NCBI GenBank assembly: GCA_002746305.1
Contig: NVWV01000009.1
Span: 1 to 64,000 of the forward strand
DNA from: Bacteroidota bacterium
GTDB lineage: Bacteria; Bacteroidota; Bacteroidia; NS11-12g; UBA9320
Reading direction: 5' to 3'
DNA: 64,000 nucleotides
Part shown: positions 1-9,568 of the stretch, one piece after another
How the letters are laid out: every line of letters begins with the position of its first letter
Numbering within the stretch: the first letter of the stretch is position 1
Made by a program: the position numbers and the translations under genes
The notes under the pieces: generated by a model
Database searches by the model: none
Seen by the model: the letters and a program-made list of their open reading frames with translations, nothing else
What the model was told of the DNA's origin: nothing

Positions 1-183
1 TGCAACATAGAGATTTCCATTAGCATCTACTGCTATTGCTGCAGGTTTATAAAACTTGGCAGCTGTTCCGGTACCATCCACATAGCCTTGACTACTCCCT
101 GCTAAAGTTGTTACTTCTTGTGCTCTAGTTTCAAAAAATAAGAGGGTCAAAAAAAGAAAGGCTAAAAATGTAATTTTTTTCAT
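1..183 (-). CDS. NHL-repeat secreted protein, N-terminal part (runs off the window)
   Basis: Only the first 61 codons are in the window. Read on the minus strand from ATG at 183, the product begins MKKITFLAF, a signal peptide ending near ETRAQ. It continues with [13 protein letters not shown], a [11 protein letters not shown] stretch and NGNLYVA, the typical start of an NHL/six-bladed propeller blade. Such proteins are usually secreted or surface-bound in Bacteroidota, often with a T9SS tail; any tail would lie outside the window. An in-frame ATG at 189 would add Met-Asn. Function is unknown. Confidence 0.75.
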   Translation of the reverse strand, partial: MKKITFLAFLFLTLLFFETRAQEVTTLAGSSQGYVDGTGTAAKFYKPAAIAVDANGNLYVA

Positions 184-694
184 GTTCATGATTAAAGTTT
201 GTTATAATTATTTCTACAGCAAATGAACAATCATGAAATTTCATGACTGCTACACCTACAAAAATGAGCGGATTCACACCATAAATACTATGGTGGCATT
301 GCACCTGACAGACTCCTTGTTCTATTTTTATTACTAATTACACCACGACATTTGTTATTATGCTGAGCCGTAGTCGAAGCATAGACAAGCAACAAAAACC
401 AATTAAAGAACTCCAACCTTTCGACTGTAGCTCAAGGTGACTTCTTATCACTAATTCTAGTCATGCTGAGCGGCACTCGAAGCATAGACAAGCAACAAAA
501 ACCCAACTAATGAACTCAACCTTTCGACTGTCGCTCAAGGTGACTTCCTATCACTAATTCTAGTCATGCTGAGTAGTAGTCCAAGCATAGAACAATTTAT
601 ACTTGATTTGAAATTTCAGAATGAATTTTTAACTGAATCTCTTTTTAAGATATCTTGTCATCTTCTTCTATTCATTCTGAATTAACTTACCTTC
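184..694. other. Intergenic region with a repeat cluster
   Basis: This is the only gene-free stretch longer than 300 bases. Positions 184-357 are featureless A+T-rich sequence between divergent genes. Positions 358-591 hold the 103-bp-period repeats described separately. Positions 592-694 lead to uvrC and contain TACCTTCG (688-695), a near match to the TAnnTTTG promoter box. I see no open reading frame or RNA gene. Confidence 0.7.
358..591. repeat. Intergenic palindromic repeat, 103-bp period, two and a half copies
   Basis: The motif TGCTGAG starts at 361, 464 and 567, exactly 103 bp apart. Each full unit has a left arm of the type CTTTCGACTG..CTCAAGGTGAC (418-441 and 521-544). A right arm GTCATGCTGAG....TCGAAGC follows (460-483, and 563-586 with one mismatch). 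The arms are near inverse complements, so each copy could form a long hairpin. A lone right arm opens the cluster (about 358-383). The spacer ATAGACAAGCAACAAAAACC is repeated. Similar GTCATGCTGAG-type dispersed palindromes are known from many Bacteroidota intergenic regions. Confidence 0.85.
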
Positions 695-2497
695 GTGCTG
701 TTGCCAAAACCAAACAAAATAGCACCTATTTCACAGAAATTAAAGATACTTCCTGATGCTCCGGGAGTGTACAAGTATTTTGACAAAAACGGTGAAATTC
801 TTTACATTGGAAAAGCTATTAACCTACGAAAACGAGTTAGCTCCTACTTTAATAAAAACCATTATGAAAATGGTAAAACTAGAATATTAGTCAGTAAGAT
901 TTGGGATGTAAATGTAACTGTCGTTCCTACGGAGATGGACGCTCTCTTGCTAGAAAATAGTCTAATTAAGGAGTTTCAGCCTAAGTATAATATTAACCTG
1001 AAGGACGATAAAAGTTTTCCTTTGATTATGATTACGAAGGAACGCTTTCCAAAAGTGTTCCCCATTCGTAATCCCAAGAAAGGTGCAGGAACCTATTTTG
1101 GACCTTATGCTAATGTGAGACTAATGAAGGTTGTCCTTGAACTTTGCAAACGCATATACCCTACTCGAAATTGCACCTACAACCTGTCGGAGGCCAATAT
1201 AAAAGCGAATAAATTTAAGGTTTGTTTAGAGTACCAAATAGGCAATTGCAAGGGAGCTTGTGAGGGACTAGAAAGTGAAGAGGATTATTTGGAAAGCATC
1301 AAAGGAATCAAAAATATCCTAAGAGGTAATCTAAAGGAGGTAAAGGAACATCTCGTTTATAAAATGGAGCGAACCTCTGCAAATTGGCAATTTGAGGAAG
1401 CGGCTAACTATAAGAAAAGACTTGATCTTTTGGCTAAATACCAAAGCAGAAGTACCGTTGTAAATCCAAGAATAAACGACGTAGACGTATTGAGCATTGC
1501 ACAAAATGACCGATATGCATACATCAATTATCTCAGAATATCTGGAGGCATCATCATTCAATCCAAGAACTTGGAACTGAAAAAAAAGATGGATGAGACG
1601 ACTGAAGAACTTTTGGAAATAGTGTATGGCGAAATCTCTAGCATAAATAGTAATACCGAAGAAATCATTGTTCCTACTCCATTGCCTTTAAATGGAAACT
1701 TCATTGTACCTATTTCTGGTGATAAGAAAAAATTGTTGGACTTAAGCAAAAAAAATGCTCAACTCTACATGCAGGAGAAAAGCAATCAGTATGAGAAGCT
1801 AGACCCTCAAATTAAGGTGGACAGGTTAATGACTGTTATCAAAAATGACTTAAGGCTTAAAGATCTTCCTTACCACATGGAGTGTTTTGACAATTCTAAT
1901 ATTCAAGGTGCTTTCCCTGTGAGTGCTTGTGTTGTATTCAAGAATGGTAAACCTAGTAAAAAAGACTACCGCCATTTTAATATTAAAACGGTAGTGGGAC
2001 CAGATGATTTCGCAAGTATGTACGAGGCTTTGACTAGAAGATATAAACGCCTTGTAGACGAGAAACAACCTCTTCCTCAGCTAATTGTTATAGATGGTGG
2101 TAAAGGTCAGTTAAGCAGCTCTGTTCGGGCTCTAAAAGACTTAAATCTATATGGCAAAATTGCTATAGTTGGTATTGCAAAAAGATTGGAAGAAATTTAC
2201 TATCCGGGAGATAGTCTACCTCTCTACATTGACAAGAAGTCTGAGTCGCTTAGGGTTATTCAACAGATGCGGGATGAAGCACACCGCTTTGGCATAACAC
2301 ATCACCGCAATAGACGAAGCAAGGGTACTATCGTAAGTAAGTTGACCGAGATAAAAGGGATTGGCGATGAAACAGCCACCGAACTTCTAAAAACGTTCAA
2401 GTCCGTAGCCCGAATTAAAAAAACCAGTTTTGATGATTTAGCAACTGTAGTTGGACCAGCGAAGGCTAAGTTAGTAATTGAATACTTTGATCAGTAA
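695..2497 (+). CDS. uvrC: UvrABC excinuclease subunit C
   Basis: UvrC makes the two incisions flanking a lesion in nucleotide excision repair, after UvrA/UvrB loading. The 600-residue protein has the usual length and order. A GIY-YIG nuclease domain has GVY at 24-26 and YIG at 37-39. A short UVR (UvrB-binding) helix pair lies near 205-240, followed by the RNase H-like C-terminal nuclease (DGGKGQL) and a helix-hairpin-helix end (LTEIKGIGDETA). GTG at 695 gives the longest frame. However, a near-consensus promoter box TACCTTCG (688-695) overlaps that GTG, so TTG at 701, giving MPKPNK, is an equally good start. The downstream pabB-like gene overlaps the 3' end. Confidence 0.95.
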   Translation: MLLPKPNKIAPISQKLKILPDAPGVYKYFDKNGEILYIGKAINLRKRVSSYFNKNHYENGKTRILVSKIWDVNVTVVPTEMDALLLENSLIKEFQPKYNINLKDDKSFPLIMITKERFPKVFPIRNPKKGAGTYFGPYANVRLMKVVLELCKRIYPTRNCTYNLSEANIKANKFKVCLEYQIGNCKGACEGLESEEDYLESIKGIKNILRGNLKEVKEHLVYKMERTSANWQFEEAANYKKRLDLLAKYQSRSTVVNPRINDVDVLSIAQNDRYAYINYLRISGGIIIQSKNLELKKKMDETTEELLEIVYGEISSINSNTEEIIVPTPLPLNGNFIVPISGDKKKLLDLSKKNAQLYMQEKSNQYEKLDPQIKVDRLMTVIKNDLRLKDLPYHMECFDNSNIQGAFPVSACVVFKNGKPSKKDYRHFNIKTVVGPDDFASMYEALTRRYKRLVDEKQPLPQLIVIDGGKGQLSSSVRALKDLNLYGKIAIVGIAKRLEEIYYPGDSLPLYIDKKSESLRVIQQMRDEAHRFGITHHRNRRSKGTIVSKLTEIKGIGDETATELLKTFKSVARIKKTSFDDLATVVGPAKAKLVIEYFDQ

Positions 2498-3749
2498 ACT
2501 GCAAAACCATATTGACACTTATGGACTAGATTCTTTAAAAAACCTAGCCTATCACTTTTCTAAAAAACACGAGTACAGTTGTATACTTGACAGCTGCCAA
2601 TTGAATACTGGAGTTCATGGTGGTGAATTTGAATTTTTAGGTGCTTTTGGGGCAAAAAAACTAATTTGCACATACGCTGAGTTCAAAAACCATACTACGA
2701 CCAACAAAGACTGGATGTTTGGAATTCTAGGCTATGATCTCAAAAATAATTTTGAAAAAGCAGAGAGCAACAACAATGAAATCATTGCGACAGACGAGGT
2801 TTTTTTCTTCATTCCTCAAATCGTCATAGGTATTGACAAAAACGAAAAAATTGTTGTTTTAAAAGGTGATATCCCCAATAATTTCTGGGATACTTCCTCT
2901 ATTTCAAAGAAAATAAAAACGACAAGTCATACTTCTCCTGTCTCTAAATCAAAATATCTAGATAAAATAGCTGAAATTCATGAGTTGATTAAGGCTGGCG
3001 ATGTGTATGAATTAAATTATTGTGTTCCTCACACAACTGAGTATGACACCTTTGACCCTATACAATTCCACATAGACTTACTTAAAAAATCTCCAGTGCC
3101 GATGGCATCTTACCTAAAAGCTAAGCACATTCATTTGTGTGGAGCAAGCATGGAGCGTTTCTTAATGAAAAAAGGAAATACTCTAATTAGCCAACCCATA
3201 AAAGGGACTATCAAAAAAGGCTCTACCTCAACTGAAGATTTAAAACTGATCCATCAGTTAGAAAATTCTGAAAAGGATCGTGCAGAAAATGTAATGATTG
3301 TAGACCTGGTTAGAAATGATTTGAATCGTGTTTGTGAAACGGGCACTGTAAAAGTCAAGGAACTCTTTGGCATATACAGCTATTTGCAAGTGCACCAAAT
3401 GATTTCAACGATTGAAGGAAAAGTCAACAATGATATAACTATTGACACTATTCTTCGGGCTACTTTCCCAATGGGAAGCATGACAGGGGCTCCTAAAATT
3501 GCCACAATGCAACATATAGAGCGACTTGAAGACTTCAAAAGAGGGTGGTATAGTGGTGCTTTAGGATATATTTCACCAACCAATGATTTTGACTTCAATG
3601 TAGTAATCCGTACCGTGTTATGTGATACTAAAAAGAAGTTACTGAACTATAATGCTGGTGGTGCAATAACCATCGATTCAATTGCAGAAGAAGAATGGAA
3701 AGAAGTACAGCTCAAGACGAAAGCTATAACAGAAGTATTGGCCAATTAA
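2478..3749 (+). CDS. pabB: Aminodeoxychorismate synthase component I (PabB-like)
   Basis: Converts chorismate to 4-amino-4-deoxychorismate with ammonia from a glutaminase partner (PabA), the first committed step to p-aminobenzoate and folate. It is a 423-residue chorismate-binding enzyme. The motif PIKGT (240-244, Lys242) is the lysine version typical of aminodeoxychorismate synthases; anthranilate synthase has PIAGT. The conserved block [18 protein letters not shown] follows at about 265-282, and GAPKIATMQ further on. There is no ATG near the start; TTG at 2478 or 2487 is likely, overlapping the uvrC stop, which implies translational coupling. No PabA or PabC gene is in view. The stop overlaps that of the convergent kinase gene (both use the TTAA at 3746-3749). 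Confidence 0.88.
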   Translation: MNTLISKLQNHIDTYGLDSLKNLAYHFSKKHEYSCILDSCQLNTGVHGGEFEFLGAFGAKKLICTYAEFKNHTTTNKDWMFGILGYDLKNNFEKAESNNNEIIATDEVFFFIPQIVIGIDKNEKIVVLKGDIPNNFWDTSSISKKIKTTSHTSPVSKSKYLDKIAEIHELIKAGDVYELNYCVPHTTEYDTFDPIQFHIDLLKKSPVPMASYLKAKHIHLCGASMERFLMKKGNTLISQPIKGTIKKGSTSTEDLKLIHQLENSEKDRAENVMIVDLVRNDLNRVCETGTVKVKELFGIYSYLQVHQMISTIEGKVNNDITIDTILRATFPMGSMTGAPKIATMQHIERLEDFKRGWYSGALGYISPTNDFDFNVVIRTVLCDTKKKLLNYNAGGAITIDSIAEEEWKEVQLKTKAITEVLAN

Positions 3750-6403
3750 ACTAATTGCTTCGCTCTAACTTTCTTACTGTTTTCTATCAAAATTGCTTGA
3801 AGGTCCTCTTGTTTAAATGGTTTGCTTAAAAAACCATCCATCCCTGCATCCAGATATTCATGTTTACTCCCTTCTGTAGCATCAGCTGTCAAGGCAATAA
3901 TCAATGGACGACTATCTCCATACTTCTCAATAATGCGTTTAGTAGCTTGTAAGCCATCCATTTCTGGCATTTGAATATCCATAAGGATAATGTCTATCTC
4001 TTCGTGCTCTAACTTCTTAAGTACCTCTATACCATTCTCCGCATGATGTGAGTTGGTATACCCGAATTTTTCAAATAACTTATCGATAAATAGTTTATTG
4101 AACGGGTTGTCTTCTGCCACCAAAATTTTCAACGGGTGTTCATCTGCAAACTTTCCAGAAATAAGAGGGACTTTAGTTCCTTTTTTAGTGACATTAACTG
4201 TTGGCTCTTGTTTAGACCGCACTTTTGGAATCTCTACATTCAAGGTAAAGTAAAAAGTGGTTCCAATATTCTTTTCAGAGGTAAGACCTATTTCTCCACC
4301 CATTAGCTCAACCAGTTTTTTGGAGATACTCAATCCAAGACCAATACCTCCATATTTTCTGCTAGTAGAAGTATCTTCCTGCTCGAAAGACTCAAAAATC
4401 TTCTTTTGTTTCTCCTCGGAAATTCCAATTCCATCATCCTTTACAGAAAACCTAAGCTTAGCAATTCTTGCGTCATCTGTCTGTGCTCTTAATAGCTCAT
4501 CAAGCTCAACCACAATCTTAACATATCCATTCCCAGTAAACTTAATGGCATTACTCACTAAGTTAATTAGGATTTGACGAATACGAAGTATATCGCCCCT
4601 AAACTCAGTTATCATAGCATTACCTATAAATTTACTTAAGTCAATACTCTTATCCTTTGCCTGTTTGGAAAAGATAATCATCACTTCATCTAGAAGCTTA
4701 TCTAGGTCAATAAGTGTAGACTCGATATTCATCTTACCTGCTTCAATTTTTGAGAAGTCAAGTATGTCATTTAATATAGTTAGCAGGTTTTCACTACTGG
4801 TTTGTATGGTTTCAACATACTTAGTTTGTTCCTCATCCATTGGGGTCTCTAGAAGCAAACTTGCCATACCCATGATACCATTCATTGGAGTTCTAATCTC
4901 ATGACTTGTCACAGCTAAGAAATTAGACTTTGCAACCGATCCAGCCTCAGCTTGTTGTCGTGCATCTTCCAGTACGGTATTCATTTTCCGCAATTCCTGA
5001 TTTTGCTTGTTGATTAGGGAATTTCTCTGTTCAAGCTTTGCATTGCTTGACTGCTTAGTTCGTACTTGTTTATATAAGACTATTAATATGATAGATAATA
5101 AAATCAAAGCCGAGATTATTGAGTAACGAATAATTTCTTCTGTTTTCCTATTCTGAATTGCTCTATCTATCTCTGTGCTGTTTTCTAATTGTTTTCTATC
5201 AATAATTAGCTGCTCAGACTTCGACTTCAACTGTTCAAATTGTTTGAAGGAAGCCCCATTTTCGGCCTTTACCGCCGCATAGTCTTCATTTACTTCAAAA
5301 GCCTTTTTATAGTTATTTAGATTATAATAGGCCTTTATTAAAAGCTCATACGCTTCAGCTATATCATACTGTGAAACAAACTTCTTTTCACCTTCTATGA
5401 CTCCATTTGCTATTCTAATAACGGAGTTGGGCTCATTGATTGCCAACTTCAACTTAGCCTCCTGACACTTGTACTCATTTCGAATGACATTTAGCGAGGC
5501 CCCAGACATTAAATCACTTACCTTTTTAATATAACTACTGGCATTTGTAAAATCGCTTAACGAAATATTCAAGTCTGCCATGGTCAGATATGCTCGAGCA
5601 ATATCAATTTTGCTCCCCGTCTTTTTGGCTGATTCTAAAGATTTAGCAGCATACACATTTGCAAAACTATTGTTCTTTTGCTTCACATAGTTTACTGCTA
5701 GTAGGTTAAAGATTCGTGCTGCTAAATGATCATTCCCAACCTCCTTGTTTAAGGTAAGGGCATCTTGCAAATGAGATCTTGCAGCACCATGCTGCCTTAT
5801 TTGAGTTAAGGCATTTGCAATCGCAATGTTCGCTTCTATTAAACCGGCATCATCTTTTATCTGCTCTTTAACTTCTTTGGATTGAAAAAATGAACCAAAG
5901 GCATCTGAATATCTTCCTTGATGCAAAAACATAGCACCTTCTAGAAGCTTAATTTCGGACTCTAAATACCCATCATTTAATTCTCTTGCACAGAAAATTG
6001 CTTCATCAATTTTAGCAAAATCTGCTCCCTCATCTCCTTGAATCATTTCTAAATATGCTAAATTAGCTTTAGCAAGTGCTTGAGGACTAGAACATCTAGC
6101 TATTGCAATTGGAAGATGAGCTTCGGTAAAATAATGATATGCCAATTCGATATCTCCGAGTTTCATGGACAGAAGACCCAGATTATTGTTAATAGTTATT
6201 ATATCTCCACCCTGAGCAGATGTCAAAAGAAGTTTTTGCTCCTCAATTTTCTCGTTCAAAGGGATACTTATTTCCGCACTTTTCAGCACAGAAGTAGCAA
6301 AAGTGTGCATAACCATAAGAACAATTGCAAGAGCAAAAGAATATCTTATTGCCTTCTTCAAAAGACTCTTAAAGCCTATATTTCCTAGATAGTCTGAGTA
6401 CAT
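3746..6403 (-). CDS. Hybrid histidine kinase with periplasmic TPR sensor
   Basis: Predicted membrane sensor kinase of 885 residues. A first membrane segment (about 20-40) is followed by a long helical TPR-like region (about 50-410) that would face the periplasm. A second membrane helix spans about 425-446, then a coiled coil (about 450-490). The HisKA domain has the phospho-accepting His501 in [10 protein letters not shown]. The HATPase domain shows an N-box (Asn614/Asn618) and DDGIGI and GGIGLGLS motifs. A C-terminal receiver has Asp809 in [11 protein letters not shown] and a conserved Lys861. I start at ATG 6403 because a TACCTTTG box (6425-6432) lies just upstream; a longer frame to 6466 would begin upstream of the promoter. 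No partner response regulator is adjacent. The ligand is unknown. Confidence 0.88.
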   Translation of the reverse strand: MYSDYLGNIGFKSLLKKAIRYSFALAIVLMVMHTFATSVLKSAEISIPLNEKIEEQKLLLTSAQGGDIITINNNLGLLSMKLGDIELAYHYFTEAHLPIAIARCSSPQALAKANLAYLEMIQGDEGADFAKIDEAIFCARELNDGYLESEIKLLEGAMFLHQGRYSDAFGSFFQSKEVKEQIKDDAGLIEANIAIANALTQIRQHGAARSHLQDALTLNKEVGNDHLAARIFNLLAVNYVKQKNNSFANVYAAKSLESAKKTGSKIDIARAYLTMADLNISLSDFTNASSYIKKVSDLMSGASLNVIRNEYKCQEAKLKLAINEPNSVIRIANGVIEGEKKFVSQYDIAEAYELLIKAYYNLNNYKKAFEVNEDYAAVKAENGASFKQFEQLKSKSEQLIIDRKQLENSTEIDRAIQNRKTEEIIRYSIISALILLSIILIVLYKQVRTKQSSNAKLEQRNSLINKQNQELRKMNTVLEDARQQAEAGSVAKSNFLAVTSHEIRTPMNGIMGMASLLLETPMDEEQTKYVETIQTSSENLLTILNDILDFSKIEAGKMNIESTLIDLDKLLDEVMIIFSKQAKDKSIDLSKFIGNAMITEFRGDILRIRQILINLVSNAIKFTGNGYVKIVVELDELLRAQTDDARIAKLRFSVKDDGIGISEEKQKKIFESFEQEDTSTSRKYGGIGLGLSISKKLVELMGGEIGLTSEKNIGTTFYFTLNVEIPKVRSKQEPTVNVTKKGTKVPLISGKFADEHPLKILVAEDNPFNKLFIDKLFEKFGYTNSHHAENGIEVLKKLEHEEIDIILMDIQMPEMDGLQATKRIIEKYGDSRPLIIALTADATEGSKHEYLDAGMDGFLSKPFKQEDLQAILIENSKKVRAKQLV

Positions 6404-6424
6404 TTTAACCGCAGTGTATTTTAA

Positions 6425-6432
6425 CAAAGGTA
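6425..6432 (-). promoter_or_regulatory. Promoter -7 box for the hybrid kinase
   Basis: Reads TACCTTTG on the minus strand, an exact TAnnTTTG match, 21 nt before ATG 6403. No clear -33 TTTG is visible at the normal distance. Confidence 0.5.
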
Positions 6433-6486
6433 TCTGTTTTTTGGTAAAGAATTGACTTACATACATTTATATACGAACCGAAATTG

Positions 6487-6494
6487 TAAATTTG
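6487..6494 (+). promoter_or_regulatory. Promoter -7 box for the 2OG-Fe(II) oxygenase
   Basis: TAAATTTG, an exact TAnnTTTG match, 18 nt before ATG 6513. It overlaps the in-frame TTG at 6492, which argues against that codon as the start. Confidence 0.5.
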
Positions 6495-6512
6495 TTTTAT
6501 AAACTGAACACC

Positions 6513-7469
6513 ATGAATCAAACCATTATTTCCCTTGACCTCAATGAATTTAAAAATGGAACTGAGAAACAAAAGCAAAAATTTGTCCAAGATTTAGGTG
6601 CCGCTTATGAAAAAATCGGCTTTGTAGCTGTTTTTAATCATGAGCTGAGTGACCATATAACCGAGAATCTGTACAAATACACCAAAGCATTTTACGCCTT
6701 GCCAATTGAGACTAAAATAAAATATCGTATTGAAGGAATAGCTGGTCAACGAGGCTTCACCTCATGGGGAACAGAACATAGCAAAGACAGTAAAGTTGGA
6801 GACCTTAAAGAATTCTTTCACTTTGGACAAGAAATACCCGAAGAACTAAAAGCAAAATATAACTACCATGAAAATATAACAGTTGATGAAGTTCCTGAAT
6901 TTAATGACTATGGATTAAGGGCCTATACAGCGTTACAAGAGACTGGGAAGTTCATGCTAAGAGCAATAGCTTTATATCTGAACTTGGATGAAATGTACTT
7001 TGATCAATATATCAAATACGGAAATAGCATTCTACGTCCCATTCACTATGGTCCAATAGTAGACGCACCTAGTAGTGCAGTTCGGGCTGGGCAACATGAA
7101 GATATAAATCTAATCACTTTACTCATGGGAGCAAGTGCAGAAGGCCTTGAAGTGTTGGATAAACAAAACAATTGGGTGGCCATAACAGCCTTGCCAAATC
7201 AACTTGTGGTAAATGTAGGTGACATGCTCCAGCGTCTCACCAATAATAAACTACGATCTACAACACATAGGGTAGTCAATCCACCAAAAGAAAAATGGGG
7301 GACCACCCGTTTCTCCATTCCATTCTTCTTACACCCAGAATCTGAAATGAGATTGGACTGTTTGGACAATTGTGTTACTCCTGACAATCCTAAGAAATAC
7401 GAGGATATATCCGCAGGAGACTTTTTGACTGAAAGATTGATTGAAATCGGGTTATTGGAGAAGAAGTAG
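6513..7469 (+). CDS. 2-oxoglutarate/Fe(II)-dependent oxygenase, isopenicillin-N-synthase-like
   Basis: A 318-residue enzyme of the DIOX_N plus 2OG-FeII_Oxy family. Such enzymes couple decarboxylation of 2-oxoglutarate to hydroxylation or oxidation of small molecules. The iron ligands are visible: His195 and Asp197 in GQHEDINL, and His252 in STTHRVVNPP. Arg266 and Ser268 in TTRFSIPFF form the usual 2OG carboxylate-binding RxS. The N-terminal half has the family pattern (AYEKIGFVAVFNHEL; GQRGFTSWG). ATG 6513 fits the family; an upstream TTG at 6492 sits inside the promoter box. It is transcribed alone, divergent from the kinase. Substrate is unknown; related bacterial genes are annotated only as isopenicillin N synthase family. 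Confidence 0.9.
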   Translation: MNQTIISLDLNEFKNGTEKQKQKFVQDLGAAYEKIGFVAVFNHELSDHITENLYKYTKAFYALPIETKIKYRIEGIAGQRGFTSWGTEHSKDSKVGDLKEFFHFGQEIPEELKAKYNYHENITVDEVPEFNDYGLRAYTALQETGKFMLRAIALYLNLDEMYFDQYIKYGNSILRPIHYGPIVDAPSSAVRAGQHEDINLITLLMGASAEGLEVLDKQNNWVAITALPNQLVVNVGDMLQRLTNNKLRSTTHRVVNPPKEKWGTTRFSIPFFLHPESEMRLDCLDNCVTPDNPKKYEDISAGDFLTERLIEIGLLEKK

Positions 7470-7486
7470 GACAAGAACTTTTTTAC

Positions 7487-8212
7487 TTAAACATTTAAAA
7501 CCTTTCTGAACTCCCTCATTCCTTCGCTCCCACCCTTCTTAATGTGGATCACTTTATTGGATACATTCATTTTATGTGTCACTTCTTTGGGATCTATTAC
7601 ATAGATAGGCACCTCCAATCTGGCATAATTCACTAACCCAGCAGCAGGATAAACTTCCATACTAGTTCCTATGACAAGTACTACGTCTGCCTCACTGACT
7701 AATTGAGCAGCTAATGGTATCATCGGAACATCCTCTCCAAACCATACAATAAACGGCCGTATTTGACACCCATCTGCTCCTATGTCACCATCCTTTATAT
7801 CCTTAAACCCTATTTCATGAATGTGTTGTTTACCATTACTACTGCATGCCTTGGTAATTTCACCATGCAGATGGAGCACTTTAGAACTTCCTGCCTGCTC
7901 ATGAAGATTGTCAATGTTTTGGGTAACAATATTGAGCTCATATTCTTTCTCCATTTCTGCAAGAATCAAGTGAGCATCATTTGGTTTTACATCTGCAACA
8001 CCTCTTCTACGTGCATTGTAGAATTCCAATACCATTTTATAATCTCTGGCCCAACCTTCTGGAGTCGCAACTTTCATTACATCATAGCCTTCCCATAGAC
8101 CATTGGCATCTCTGAATGTTGCAATACCACTTTCTGCACTCACTCCTGCACCACTAAGAACGACCAACTTTAATTTCATTGCTGTATTGTTTTGAAGTTC
8201 ATTTGCACTCAT
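7487..8212 (-). CDS. cobB: NAD-dependent protein deacylase (sirtuin, CobB type)
   Basis: Removes acyl groups from protein lysines using NAD+. The 241-residue protein has the Rossmann motif GAGVSAESGIATFRD (21-35), QNIDNLHEQAG (99-109) and the catalytic His116 in LHLHGE. Tyr65 and Arg68 in FYNARRR are the class III signature that favours succinyl or malonyl lysine, as in E. coli CobB and SIRT5. Only two cysteines (123 and 149) remain in the zinc-module region, so the usual four-Cys zinc site is incomplete. The start is ATG 8212, supported by a TATCTTTG box at 8239-8246. ATG 8179 (MKLKLVV) is an alternative. It runs divergently from the MATE gene with almost no gap. Confidence 0.92.
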   Translation of the reverse strand: MSANELQNNTAMKLKLVVLSGAGVSAESGIATFRDANGLWEGYDVMKVATPEGWARDYKMVLEFYNARRRGVADVKPNDAHLILAEMEKEYELNIVTQNIDNLHEQAGSSKVLHLHGEITKACSSNGKQHIHEIGFKDIKDGDIGADGCQIRPFIVWFGEDVPMIPLAAQLVSEADVVLVIGTSMEVYPAAGLVNYARLEVPIYVIDPKEVTHKMNVSNKVIHIKKGGSEGMREFRKVLNV

Positions 8213-8224
8213 TTATTTTTCATC

Positions 8225-9568
8225 TTGAATCAATACATCAAAGATATAGTCAAAATCAGTTGGCCCATAATCATTGGCCAATTGGGCATGGTACTTACTG
8301 GTTTTTTCGACACACTTATGGTCGGGGATCTAGGGCACGAAGAGCTAGCTGCCGCTGGAGTAAGCAATAGTATTTTCTTTTTTGTAGCAGTCTTCCCTAT
8401 TGGTGTTACCATGGCTTATGCCACTATAATTGGTATTCTTCAAGGTAAAAACAAAACATCCTCTTACAGACTACTAGCTCGAGATAGTTTCCTTATAACC
8501 ATGGCTCTGGCTTTGCTGGGTGTGGTTTGTATTTATCTATTTGAAGACAATTTCCATATATTCAATCAAACGCCAGAAGTCGTTGTATTATCAAAACCTT
8601 ACTTAACACTACTAATGTGGTCATTGACTCCTATGCTTATTTTCTTTTTTGCAAAGCATATCTGTGATGGGTTTAGTTTTACCCAAGGGGGAATGATTAT
8701 TACTATATCTGCTTTGGTCATCAATGTTATACTAAACTGGGTATTTATATACGGCAACTTGGGTTCTGCTGCCTACGGACTTGACGGTGCTGGTTATGCT
8801 ACTATAATTTCTAGAATTTTCTTAGCTGTAAGTATGATGTGGGTGATGCTAAAATCTCATAAAACTCCGATTAACTTTAAAAATTTCACCAAAGCTTTTA
8901 CGGAAAAAAGAAGAATTACCTTTTACAAAAAAATATTTAGTCTTGGTTTTCCAACTGGCTTACAATATTTCTTAGAGGTTGCTGCTTTTGCAGGAGCAGC
9001 AATTCTGGCTGGGACTTTAGGTTCTAAACAATTAGCATCTCATAACCTAGCAATTACACTTGCCACAGTCACCTATATGTTTGCTGGAGGCATTTCAGCA
9101 GGCAGCAGTATTTGTACGGCAAAGGCATTTGGTAATGGTAATTTGTACAACGTAAAACAGTACGGGAGGAATGGCCATTTACTTGGTCTTATTGTAATGA
9201 TAGTTTTTGCCCTGATCTTTCTTCTTTTCAACAGACAACTTGCTAACTTATTTACAAATGAACCTGATGTAATTCTAATGGGATCACAACTGCTAATACT
9301 TGCTGCTATCTTCCAACTAGGAGATGGCCTACAGGCTGTTTCGGTTGGACTCCTCCGAGGAATAGAAGACACTGTACTACCAAGTGTATTCATATTTATA
9401 GCATATTGGATTATAGCTATGCCATTCGGATATTACTTGGCCAATCATCCAAATTCAGATGCTATTTATAGCGGTGTAAATGGTATTTGGATAGGTCTCA
9501 GCATTGGATTGACCTTATCAGCCATCGCATTAACTTACAGATTTTATTACTTACTTCGCAACTCATGA
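8225..9568 (+). CDS. MATE family efflux transporter
   Basis: A 447-residue inner-membrane antiporter of the MATE family, with two repeats of six hydrophobic helices. It expels cationic drugs or metabolites using a Na+ or H+ gradient. The first helix carries SWPIIIGQLGMVLTGFFDTLMVG, typical of NorM-like members (the span is a description of residues near the N-terminus). The second half opens with FSLGFPTGLQYFLEV. There is no ATG. TTG 8225 (MNQYIKDIVKISW) matches the family N-terminus better than TTG 8192. The start lies 12 bp from the divergent sirtuin start. The stop overlaps the ATG of the next gene (ATGA at 9565-9568), which suggests translational coupling. Confidence 0.9.
   Translation: MNQYIKDIVKISWPIIIGQLGMVLTGFFDTLMVGDLGHEELAAAGVSNSIFFFVAVFPIGVTMAYATIIGILQGKNKTSSYRLLARDSFLITMALALLGVVCIYLFEDNFHIFNQTPEVVVLSKPYLTLLMWSLTPMLIFFFAKHICDGFSFTQGGMIITISALVINVILNWVFIYGNLGSAAYGLDGAGYATIISRIFLAVSMMWVMLKSHKTPINFKNFTKAFTEKRRITFYKKIFSLGFPTGLQYFLEVAAFAGAAILAGTLGSKQLASHNLAITLATVTYMFAGGISAGSSICTAKAFGNGNLYNVKQYGRNGHLLGLIVMIVFALIFLLFNRQLANLFTNEPDVILMGSQLLILAAIFQLGDGLQAVSVGLLRGIEDTVLPSVFIFIAYWIIAMPFGYYLANHPNSDAIYSGVNGIWIGLSIGLTLSAIALTYRFYYLLRNS
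8239..8246 (-). promoter_or_regulatory. Promoter -7 box for the sirtuin gene
   Basis: Minus-strand TATCTTTG (exact TAnnTTTG), 26 nt before ATG 8212. It lies inside the 5' end of the divergent MATE coding region. Confidence 0.45.

Noticed and set aside
358..591. Regular repeats suggesting a CRISPR array
   Set aside because: The units are 103 bp with long inverted arms and conserved spacers; there are only two and a half copies and no cas genes.
184..694. tRNA or other structured RNA between the NHL gene and uvrC
   Set aside because: No cloverleaf or conserved TTCGA-type arm with CCA is present; the TTCGA strings belong to the palindromic repeats.
2478..2520. Possible frameshift or pseudogene because pabB has no ATG and overlaps uvrC
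   Set aside because: The frame is intact with all family motifs; TTG 2478 or 2487 gives a normal overlap-coupled start.
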